Below, one piece after another: positions 12,901 to 25,200 of a DNA stretch of 64,000 bases (position 1 is its first letter; each line of letters starts with the position of its first letter). The notes under the pieces were generated by a model. It ran no database searches. It worked only from the letters and a program-made list of their open reading frames with translations, and was not told the DNA's origin. This stretch comes from Norana najaformis (lineage: Eukaryota > Annelida > Clitellata > Crassiclitellata > Hormogastridae): positions 8,485,306 to 8,549,305 of the forward strand of contig OZ029921.1 in NCBI GenBank assembly GCA_964023275.1, in the 5' to 3' direction. The translations under genes were made by a program, and so were the position numbers.

Positions 12901-15900
12901 AGGGTTCCTGAAGCATACTGCCATCCAGGATGAGGAATGATGTTGTGATCCACTGCTGATGGCTCATGATTGATGGCTCATGATTGATGGCTCATGATTG
13001 TCTCACCGTCCAGCAGTCCCTCGTAGATAGCAGACGACGCGACATCTCGGGATATTTCTTGAACTGCTGAATATGAGCAGACAGGCATTTGTTGCCCGCC
13101 AGCCGGTTGGTAGTTGAGTCATTCTATGATTGACGGCCATCCACACAATCCAAGATTTCCCTGCATAGACAGCATAATAGACATGACTTGACTGTCCAGC
13201 TGGAACCCTCTCCCCCTCTGTAGATGGAACATTCCAGTCACAGAAGGTCACGATAACATGCAACAAAAACAAATCAAAGTGCAGTAAATCCGTTTTGAAA
13301 ATGAAAAATAATTCTGGCACACAGACTCAGCAGCAGTAAAAGTCCAGACTGCCAAAATTATCAAGCAAATTTCACGTTTAGACGGTACAATGTGTCAGAA
13401 TGATAAGGAAGAAACTATGTGCTGCAAATGCTTTGTTAGCCTGTATGGTCAGTGTGTTGTCATTCATCGTCCTACGTAACACAGAGCAGGATGTAACACA
13501 GAGCAGGATGTAACACAGAGCAGGATGTAACACAGAGCAGGATGTAACACAGAGCAGGATGCAACACAGAGCAGGATGCAACCAATGTTCCCTCTAATTT
13601 TTTTTCGTCATGCGCGCACTGGCCGACCGCGTGAGCAGTGACATTTGAGACTTGAGATATGGTCCGTGTAAGAACGAATATCCTTTGGGCTTAAACTAAA
13701 TGGCTATCAATTTGCATTTTATTGAAATAAAAGATGATCAGGACAAGTCAAACTTATATTAAGATTATCTCTAGTTTGTATTTTCGATCGTCCATAGAGG
13801 ACATTAAAGCAAAGACTTACTTTCGAGTTTCGACCATTCCTACCCTAGTCTGCATTTGTCCGCATTTGGCATTACTTCCCATCTCTATTGCCAACGTCCA
13901 CACTCCAACGGAGCACAAAGCCCTATTTTTCTTGGAGGGCTAACTGAGCTATGTAGTTGGTTACTTTGAAAATGCTGCAACCAGAAGTGGGATGTAATTA
14001 GATCCAACGCGGCACGGACTGCTGTCGGACTGAAGTTGGTGTTTAAGGCGCAGAGTGTACTGAAATAACAAATTGGATTGGGGCATCCGCATTGGGCATT
14101 GCCCCTCCCCTTGTCTGGATTTGGGTGACCTCTCCTTTCGCCCTTTTCGGAATCCTTAATGGTCGACCCTTTGTGCAGTTGCCAACGACTGTACATATGA
14201 TCCAGGTTGATTTTTTCCAAGGCACGTCTGTTAGGTTTAAAAAAACCTGTATGGTTGCGTCCTGAAGCATCTTGAAAATCTAACAAATCTGATTACTTCT
14301 ATAACGCCGTTATCATAATGCCCAAGGCATCAGCTGATGGTCGCTTCAAATGAGAAATCGTAAGCAAAACCATAAACCATAGGAGAAGCCAGGTCGAATT
14401 CCTATGTTTCAGAGCAACCAGAAGTTAGCCTAAGTGGGTAAACGAGATGAAAGAGATGAGTCTTAGTTATAGACCCGAATGACATCAAACAACTGACACA
14501 ACGAATAAACGATTGCAGAAAATGCCGCTTATCTGTATTCCGACTTTCTGCAAGAGAATCGACATAAATTTTGTGTCAGGTGTCTCTTTAAATATAATCC
14601 AACTTATATACACTCTATCGTTTACCACGGATGCAGTTGTTATATTGACATGAGCACTAGCTTTCGCGCAAAATTTTCCCACCCACGAATAGACTACAAA
14701 GTCTCGTAACTTACCTACAACACACTTCATGGATCCCAACCACCCTATCTTCGTCACTTATTTACAATCCAGCCACTCCGTTAAACTCGATCCCCTTCTG
14801 CCCTAACACTTCTCCGCCCTCCCATAACCTCACCCTGAAAATTTAGAAATCGCTCTATAGTCATAACTGCTCAACCACTCTGGAATAAACTCCCTCCAGA
14901 ATAACGACAATTATCTGACCCATCATACAAACTCACCATCACTTCACCCCTTGGATTCTCTGCCCAAGCCTTTCACTCAAAACCCAAGACACTCCTTTTC
15001 CGCAGATCTTAACCTGATTCCTCTTCTTCCCCTTGTCTATCCTGCAGCTCCAATTCCAAACACCACCCACCGTAGCCGTCTGATACCTGCCTACCTACCT
15101 GCCTGTCTGTCTGCCTCTTGGATCTTGACTTGGAACCAAACCTTTCTTGCCTATCGATTTTCTCTTGACTAAGCGCCTGTGAATAAGCTGGTTCCCGCGA
15201 CTTAGCTTACGTTAAGCGCAGTAGAAATCTCGAGTTTACGATTACATTTACGATCACGCTTGTAAGGATTTTCTCAAGCACAGCCGCATATTGCAAACAA
15301 CGTAGGCCTATTAAAATTTGTCACGATATGTAAAGCCTCCTTCAATACCACGGTTTGCGTTCTGTATCCAGTGACGGCAGTTCAGCCTCGATTTTATTCG
15401 TTTAACCATTCTGTCTTAAACGGTTCACAAGTTGTTTTCCACACCAAAAATCCGCTGCCGGATACTTTTTGTCTTGACAATTTATTTAATCGGATACGGT
15501 CGATTATAAAGAGTATTGAGCTATAAAGTCAAGTACAATAGTCTACAAGAATATAAAATAAGCATACTAACCAACGGTTTCTGTACTATATCAACAAAAC
15601 TTACATAGCAGACCGAGTCATACGATATATCCGCGACCACTGACCAGTAGATGGAGGTATCTTTCATGCTTTGCCTCTGGATCAAGCATAAAGAGGCTAG
15701 AGTTCAGAGTTCAAACACCGTGAGACTGATGACAACTAGTGACCAGCTGTTTGGCCAAATGTATTATGTGGACCAAGCTGGAAGGAATTTTCACATCATG
15801 GGCGGCCATATGGCTTTGCAATATAGGGTATATAAAATTTTGCCGTCTGAGCTAAGTGGGGCAACTATGCCAGAAGCTGTAACATTGAGCTGAATTTAAC

Positions 15901-18900
15901 TTTTAAGTAACGGAACGCTGACAAAATGTGTGCGCTGACAGAAAATTGTTGTGCGCGCTGTCCTCCAAACTTGTGCGCGCGCGCGCACGCGCGCAGCTTA
16001 CAGGGAATATTGGATGCAACACAGAGCAGGATGTAACACAGAGCAGGATGCAACACAGAGCAGGTGGCACTTCATTCAGAATAGTCCTACCTTGGTCTGC
16101 TTGAAACAAGAACAGAGAATAATGCAAATGTTACTTACTGTTTTCTTGATTTTACATAACCTTTCGTGAAACCTGAGTCATTCATAGTAATTGCGGCTGG
16201 ATTTAGGTAATCTAATCTACTTTGGAAACTTCTGTAGCACTGTTATTGTAATGCACAAGACAGTAGATGGTCTCCGCTAAGCAAAACAGCATTCCAAAGC
16301 CACAACCACTGGACAGAAGCAGTTGAGGTTATTTTGACCCTTGAGACTGAAAATAGGCTGCAGAGGATAAGCAATCAGACAATCCAGAAAGATGAGACTT
16401 CAGTCCTAACCAATATCACGCAACATCACACAAGTTGCGGAGTGAACAGAAACGGAAATGTCACCAGCAACTGAGAAGCCTGGAAACCCAATACCATTCT
16501 AGCTTGGAACACAGAAGTCCAGTAATGAGTCAGTGAGTCCAGTACTTGTGAGTCTGAAGGATAAGCAAAGATGAAAGATAATTTAGCTGGCCAGTGTGTA
16601 TATGGTTTGCCAATTATGAGACACCTTTGACTTGGATTCCTTTCTCAAGAGGAAGCCAGTGTAGTGATTGCAGTGGGGGTGTGTGATGTGTTGTGGAGTT
16701 CTGATGCATTTGTAATTTAGTCTTATTTGTCTTTGTGACACTGTTTAGAAGTGAGTTAAAGTAATCAAAGCAACTGTATGCCATGGCTTTAGAAATGAGA
16801 TATAGAGTAGAAATGGGAGAGTAATTGGATAAATCTTTTACAGAAAGGCATGGCTTCTTGAGAAGGGACAGACCAGAGCAAGGGCATAGCAAGCAGGAAA
16901 GCAATCTGTAGGAAGGGACAATATATATAAATAGACAGAGAATATATATATATATATAAATAAATAGAAAATAGATAGAATGATAGGGACCAAAACAAGA
17001 AGATTTGTTGGAATAAGGTCCTCAGTATTGTTGCTTGAATGAGAATGAGATCGTGAATTTCAGATAGAGAAATTGGTTTGATGGAAAAGCCATTGAAGGA
17101 AGAATGTTGGGAAAGATTAAAGCTGATTGCCAAGCTTTTTGGAAAAGAAGTTGAGAAATTTCTTAGCAAGGGACAATTGTGTGGAGTAGCTTGGTAAGGT
17201 ATTACATCTAACACTGTGCAAGATCTTGTTTAGAGTTTCCCACAATGAAATGCGAGAAGAATTTTGGAAACCCACTTAGAAAGTTAGGTGGATTTAGCAA
17301 AGATTATGTGAGTTTAAAGACTTGAGTAAAATGATAAGCTTTTCCCACTGTAAGTTTCTTTTGAAGCCTCCTAGCAGCAGCTTTGTCAGAATTATACCAT
17401 GATCGCTTTGTGCATGCTTCAACTCGCTTAGTTTTAGTGGCATGTGCTTGCCTGGAATCTTGGATTTGGTCGATTGCAGCTGCTTGGTAAGTTCAGATGT
17501 TGTCTGAGCCGGGGAAGACCACAGGGCAGAGATAAGGATGTCTGATTTAAAGCCTGAAACATTTAGCTTTTTTGCCAGTGTATCAAGTGGTAAAAGGTTG
17601 AATGTGGTGTATGGTGGATTTATTATTTAGCTGTAAGGATAAGATGATTTGTTGAATAAATTCACAAGGGGGGGATATTTAATAGTGGAAGAGCAGGACC
17701 TACCGGTAGTTATTTAGAGATCTGTTGTATATGACCATACCATGAGTTGGAAAGGTAACTGTTGCTTGAGGTAAATGGCTTTCAGGAGTAATTTACTGAG
17801 TCTTTACTCGAGCTATACATATGTACATTGAAATATTCAGTTGTTAGAAGTTCTGAAGAACAAGAGATCATAAGTTTAAGAAATAGTTTTAAATTTTTGA
17901 TGAGTAACTAGAGAGTGAAAATGTTGGAGGTTCAACGCATGTTGACTTTAGTTATTCACATAGGTCTGTTGCCAGAATCAAGAGCTGCGGCCATACATTC
18001 AAAACACTTTGGGGTGGAATAAGAAGAGGGAAGTGAGACAGCATGAGATTGGACCTACTATTAAAGGCTACTGAAGTTCTGCTTACAACAACTACATCCT
18101 GAATTGCGCCACCTGAATCATTGCCAACCTCCAAAAATTTTCCTTTTTTCAAGCTGTATTCAAGGCACTCTGCACTGGCTTAGAACTTGTCGAGGACAGA
18201 ATCGCATTCAAGATTCAAGCATGGTATGAGCCCCAGAATACACTGGGGCCCCACCATGAGCATGGTGGGGCCCCAGAGTACACCAGTGAGCTCTGTGTTC
18301 CTGTCTGTAACCGTAAACAAATGGGGAACTAACTAGGTTGAATGGAATTCCAAAGTGTGCAAACCTGAAGTGGTGAAATGAAATAGACCCTAATAAGACA
18401 CAACAGGCTGTCAATAATATACTTTAAAAGCAAGATAAGGAGCGAATAAATTAATTAACAGCAATGCTCCCTCTATTAAAGCAGAAACAAAAAGTAATTG
18501 TCTGAAAATGTAAAAATGAAAGCTCTATGTAAACGAAAACATAAATGATGTTACTGCAGCAAATTTAAAAACAACAATCTGCCATCCCGCCTTCCAGTCC
18601 AGCATCATCGTTATGATGCTTGTGATAATGGTGATGATGATGATAGTGATGATAATGATTTTTGTAGAGGACATAACTTTTGATCATGCGCCTGAAGTTC
18701 AGCATCCTGCGATTTACACCGATGCTGTGATCGAGTGTCAGGTCAGCGGCAGACCAACACCTGAGTTGTCATGGCGATACAAGGGAGACCGTATTCAGAC
18801 AGGTCAGTAATCTTCTTGTGCAGAAATTGTCTAATACTCGAGCATAGTCATCATTCAGGATGACTAAACCCATACACAGAACATTTTTGTGAATTCTATG

Positions 18901-21900
18901 TAGTGTTACATCTAATACCTGCCTGTAAAAACCCAGCAATAAAAATGATGGTGATATATCCATAATTAGTTTTGATGATGATAATGATGATGATGATGAG
19001 CTTAGTGAATGCTGCTGGGTTACACTTCGATGTGAACAGGACATTGAAGAAGTATTCAGAGTGAAAACCTAGTTTTGAGGTTCTTCTCGGTTTTTTATTT
19101 TGACATTTCAGTAACATTGTATATGCTCTTGTGACTTTTACCCATGATTCCGCATAATGCAAAGTGGCATTATGTCCTCCAAAGCTATTAACTTAACATG
19201 CTGTGTTAGTTAACGCCCAGACAAAGAAATGCAGTATAACGCTAATTATCTTAATAAAGAAAGTAGGTTTAATTGCATGAACATGCGTTGTAGGGCTTAT
19301 TTTCGTTTCCTTTTTATCGCCGTTTTGGTAAGACATATCGTGCTTAGTCACACTACATATGTTGAGTATGTTTTGCTTGCCTTATTTCCATAATGGCAGA
19401 GTTAAGTGTTGGTGTTCAGATGCTGCTGAGGGAAAACTAGCTGCTATATATAGATCAGTTCCATAGTGGTGAAAGGGAAACCAAAATTTCAAGAGATCTT
19501 AATATGGCAGAGTCAATTCTACAGGGTTGGTTCAAAATGAAACAAAGCAGCATAAAGTTGGATCGGAGAGAAAATGCTAGATGAACCTAATTTTAATAAT
19601 TAAGGAGTGACTCTTGGAATATGAACTCTGTGGACACTATGTTGAATCATGTTCTAGGTGATGTGTTGTCAGTGCTAATCAATTTTAAAAGCATTCTGCT
19701 ACATGTACCGGATTTATTATTTTTCAAGTTCAATTAAAATTTATTGTTACATTTTATTTAATAAGGTTATCAAGCTTTTGTTGTTTGTGCTTTTACAATA
19801 AGATCACAAACTACATGTAACATATTTTAAATTTTGTTAAAAGAAATATATGTGATTGTAGATAGGCCTATTGTTTAATTTTGTTAAAAGAAATATATGT
19901 GATTGTAGATATGCCTATTGTTCCATATGTGGGTTTAGTTAGAGAATGATGATGATGATGAGTTTTCTGCCCGAAGGCAGGTCCATTGGCTTTATGCCAC
20001 CCGGGGATGAGATGAGTGAGGTGGTTTCCCGTTGTCTTCCTCACAGACAACTATGGGTGAGCAACTAGTCCAAGGTCGCTACGCAGTGGCGTGAGGTAAA
20101 TTTGAATCCGCTACCCTCCAGTTACGAGGCATCGAACATATCATTACACCACCACGTCCCACACAGAATATTTTAGGTTATTCTAGCATTGTTCTGTTTT
20201 ATGCGCAGCCTGGTTTAAGCACTGTTTCAGTGGTTTTTCCCTGATGGCTGTGTGTTAACAGGTCCAAAATGTAGTTGTTTTGACTGTGGACATTTGGTCT
20301 TTTTTTGGGATCAAAAGAGTAATCATAATATTAAATAATCTAAGAACTTCTGTAATAATGCTCAAGGAATCAGTCAATGGTTGCTGCTAAGCAAAATCAT
20401 ACATGTGGTGGGTCTGGTCAAAAAGCCAAAGCAGGAATCTTGAAAACACAGAGACAGCCTACAGAGGAAAGCCTACAGGGGAAATGGGAATGAGTCCAGG
20501 AAGAGGTGAGTATTTAATCAACACATGAAGGCCGAAACAGACTTTACCGAGCAAACATTTGCCGGAAGAGAGCTCCAGAGTCTGGGGCCAGTGACAGAAA
20601 AGATGTGTCTGCCGAGAGCTATTCTTATCCGTGGAATACTCGGATTTAGACAGCAAGAAGACCTGGTTGAGTAGAGATAAGTCTTGGGAGTCAGCTCAGA
20701 GTGGTGAAGATATTGAGGTTGGCTGAAATGCAGTCTTGTATAAACTTAACCCAGTCTTGAGTGTTGTTCAGTTTTCTATGGGCAACCAAATGCAATGATT
20801 TTAGGGTTGGCAATATATGTTCATATTTTGCAGTTTTTGTGATAGAATGTAATTGTTTTGCCATTTTAGTTTTATTCTAGAGCTTAAAATTAAACAAATT
20901 TAAAATGTTATATTAAACCTTAAAACTATATTAACTCTTAAAATGCCTCTGTTAATGTAGGTTATTAGGAAAATCTTCACAACCATTAAAAAAATTATGC
21001 ATCTGTCACCCACTTTTGTGTTTATTGCAAGAGTCAGCCCAACCCAAGGGCAATGGCTTAACCTCTTCAGGGCGTCATACCTGAAAAAACTGACGGACTC
21101 ATCAAGCAAGTGAATACCTAAGCCAATCTAATCTAATGATTAATATAACATCAGATGACGACCTGAAGAGATTGACCCAAGATTCAGTTTCTTTTCAATG
21201 CCTTCCCTTCTGTGTATGGTGCCACTACTTCATTGCTTCCAGCGGCATGTTACAGGATGGTCCCAGAAACTCAACCATGGCATAATTTTCAAGAGATCAG
21301 CTTTCCACAGAGTCAAGATTTAATTGTTTATACCTGAGATAATAACAATAGTAGTAATAATAATAATAATAATAATATAAATATTGAAAAAATTATTATA
21401 ATGCGTGGACTGATTGATATAAAATACTGATCCCCTAATTTGTTATCAAGCCATAACTGATACAAAATAATATCAACCATTTTGTTTTCAGTTGATGCCC
21501 ATGAGCATTTTAGCTGATTTTTTAAAACCTTCTGCATTACGTATGTACTGTTTTTGGCATGACTCAGTTTATTTACAGCTCATTGACGTTTTTAGCTGGA
21601 CCTTTTTGTGTCATTTAGATAGCCACGCACACAGTGCTTCTGAGATGTTCTTCAAGGGCATCACATAAATTCCCAGATGCTGACTTGCATGTTCGAGGTA
21701 TGAGAGTCAAGCTTGTATACTTTGTGAGAGTAGTAAAAAATTTGTGACGTTTATTTGATACAGATGGCAGGTATAAGATAGTGGAGGAAGGGCTTCGTAT
21801 AACAAACATCACTCTGGAGGATGATGGCCTCTATTTATGCCGGGCGGAGGTTGAAGCAGATGGAAGATACGGAGAACAGAGGATCTCAGTGGCTGTTCAC

Positions 21901-22255
21901 AGTAAGTTAATCATCGCTGTGTGTTGGGTCTGTCTGTATTTCGCTCTGCTGCCTGGCATTGTGTCTGTCTACCTCACTCTGTCTTCCTGTCTAATGCAGT
22001 ATTATTATTACTGTCATTTTATAATAATAATATATAATTATTATATATATAATTATTTGTGGCGGTCGCACTGGGGACCAGCAGCACATGGAGTACAGAA
22101 GGATTGGATTTTGTGCGGGAGTTAGGACGAAGGATGACAATGGCAACCCACGATCCACTGGAGACCAGCTACCTGCTTCAAAGACTCTCAGTGGCTGTCC
22201 AGCGTGGGAACGCCATCTGCTTCTCCGGAACTCTACTATGAACATATAGGACGAC

Positions 22256-22294
<39 letters not shown>

Positions 22295-25200
22295 AATAAT
22301 AATAATAATTATTATTATTATTCATCATTTGAGTGTGGATGAACTTTTTTCGTATCAAACTGTAACATCATTTAGAATAGCGAGGACTGCCTTCAAGGAG
22401 TTGTTAGAAGGCACTGTAGAGGAACATACCTATGTACATAAGTATGGATGGCATTTCACTGAAGATTTCTACCATACATTTTTGTAAGAGACTGCAGTGT
22501 ATACCTTTTCCAGCTTTACGAGCATTATTTGGCTACACATGAATGTTTCATTTTGCTTAAACTGCAATATCATCTTAACTGTGAAAGAGCACATTGGAGA
22601 TGCTATTCATAGGTGCTCTGCTAGTTACCAGGCAAAATTGATGATGATAATGATAATTATGATGGAAGAAATATTTAGATGGAAAACATTTTTGTGACAA
22701 TATTTGGCAGAGTTGATGCAAAGACACAGACAGACTGAGACAGACAGGCAGACAGGCAGGCAGGCTGACAGAAGCAAGCAAGCAGGCAGGCAGGCAATCT
22801 TGGAGTCAGAGGTCAAGTAAGAAAAAGATGGGGAGATTAGAGGCAGGGAGAGATATACTGAGAAGGAGAGAGGAGAGAGAAACCAAACTGTGTTTAGCCA
22901 ATATATTTACTTGGCAGCAAAAATCCAAATTAAGGTATTCTTTGCAAACTTCTTGCAATAAATTGGAGAGCAACCATTAACTGCTATGACTGTCCGTCCC
23001 AATTTTAGCACTGAACTTGTTTACCAGAGGGCTCTATATAAATTTGGCCATTCCATGACTATACAGAAGAAAGCCCTACTTTCAATTGAGGTTGAATTCC
23101 TTTCCAGTTCCGCCAAAGATCTTGGAGGGGCCCGGAGCAGCAAACGCAATCGAGGGCAATGAGATCTCCATATCCTGTCGAGCAGAAGGGCTTCCAACTC
23201 CAGAGTTCCAGTTCTACAAGGTCTGCTCTGCATCGCCTGGTTCTTCGCCATCAAGTGAACTCACTGAATATATACATAGTGACATTTGTGCAAGACTGAA
23301 AGTGCTGCATGTGGTGTAGTAAAATGTCAAAATGTTAAGTACAGTTTGTTCATATGAAACTGCTTTGTGCTGCTTGCTTTGCTGTAAAGAACAGTCCATC
23401 ATTCTTTAGATAGCTCTTAATATTTCCAGTTATTGTTACACTAGGAGATCACTTTGTGTGCTGCAAGTGATATGATTAGATTTGATTAATTTCTCTTGCA
23501 CAGATTAAGGATGAAATGACAGTTGCTGTCGAGGCTACAGAACGGGTGCAGATTGATGCCAAGGCTGGAACTATGGCCTTTCGTCCCCTGAAGAAAGAGG
23601 ACGAGGGCAAATACTTGTGTCGTGCTCACAACGATGTTGGCAATGACACGAAAGAGGGAGATGTTGAAGTTCTGGGTAAGCACTCGGGCTTATTATGATA
23701 ATAATAATAATTATTATTATTATTATTATTATTGGTAGTGCTAGTAGTTGTAGTAGTAGTATTGGTAGTGGTAGTAGTATTACTAGTAGTAGTAGTAGCA
23801 GTAGCAGTATATTATTATCACAGAATACCGTCGTAGTGCAGTCCGACTTTTAACTGCAGTTGCCTTGTTACCTTGGACTAGGAATTTACCTTCTCGAGGC
23901 ATGTGAAAAGTGTATATTGAACACACTTCTACCTCTTGCATCTGATTTGCATGCACAGTGCACGTCTCATTTATATGCTTGTATGCGCTTAGGCATATGA
24001 CTGCCGGGCATTGGTCTTATGGATTGTTATCTGGATTTGTGTGTTCTTTGCGGAAGTTTAACATTAATGCTGGAAAAACTTTACTGGTGAGAGTGCATTC
24101 TGTTTAAAATTTTGGTCCTCGTGTGGAACTGCCTTGTTGGTTGCACTCCGACTTACCTACTGGAAGATTCCCTTGAAGAGATGCTGTAAAATGTGTGATT
24201 GCAGTCACATTCACAATTAAAATTACCATTCGCACTTTCTTTTTCCTGCTTTGCAGATCTCATTTGTATTGGGTAGCCAGCAACACTGGAAAAGAGTTAC
24301 AGTACTTATAATTCATCTTAGATGGCTATCTTATGATGGCTCAAGGGTACAAATCTCAACTGTGTGACCTGCCAAAATGCTGTTCGATTGCTGTTGTCAT
24401 GTAAACATTTCGACTCAGGTCCTTCAGTTCCCAGATCATGACTATGAGGATTTTTTATGATAGAGGCTTGTGAATTACTGTGGTTATCCTACTTTACTTT
24501 GCTATGATTGTTATTATTATTGTTTTTAAGTAAGTAAATAAGTAAGTGTATTCTTTTATTCTTTATTAACCAAGAGCTAATCGCACCTCGGTCTACAGAT
24601 ATTTAAGAACACAGGAAAAACTTATCAGGCATAAAGCATCCTAATAATAAAAGACTTACATGTTAAACTATCAGCAGGTGGATTAATATGGTCATGGGCA
24701 CGCGGCTTGAGGGTTTTAACCGGTTTGAGTAGCTGTTGTAAGATGTGGTTTGGGTTGTTCAAGAATGCTTTAAAGAGACAAGCATCGGCCATGCCACAGA
24801 GTTCATCAAATGTTGGGGAGTCCCCAGGGAGATAGTGGAGACGCACAAGTCTCCGCATCAAAGCCTGGAGCCGATCCCTAGCCTGTGCCCCACCACGTGG
24901 GAGAGGCATACAGCGTCCTGACCAGTGTTTTTTTAATTTTTGTTTTCTTATATATTGCATTTATTGCCTATGATTGTTATTATTATTGTTATTGTTATTT
25001 TGTTTCCTTATATATATTGCATTTATTATTGGTACTGTTAATTAAGTAAATAGCCCTGGGGTTAATAAACTTTCATATGTCAGGCATCAGTGTAAAGTAT
25101 CGCTGGTGACTAAATTAATGCATTGCTGGTGACTGGAAATATGAAAAGCTTACAAGAAATGCTGGTTTATATTGTATTATATTATCAGAAACTGGTGATG

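Larger units (their letters stand above)
12449..18667 (+). other. NCAM intron between Ig1 and Ig2
   Basis: 6.2 kb. Holds an inverted-strand LINE tail (12485-12620), a 15-bp repeat at 12955-13001, the 17-bp minisatellite interrupted by the hAT-like element (13583-16012), a LINE on the - strand (16205-17215) and a perfect palindrome at 18243-18276. No exon recognised. Confidence 0.6.
18803..21763 (+). other. NCAM intron inside Ig2
   Basis: 3 kb. Contains a 46-bp tandem duplication (19829-19921), a tRNA-type SINE on the - strand (19930-20160) and LINE debris on the - strand (20335-20720). No exon recognised. Confidence 0.55.

Noticed and set aside
13485-13582. CRISPR-like array of short repeats
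   Set aside because: Units are directly contiguous without unique spacers; this is a minisatellite in an animal genome.
15651-15893. 80-codon frame inside the hAT-like element as a transposase remnant
   Set aside because: No hAT catalytic or dimerisation motif; could not be supported.
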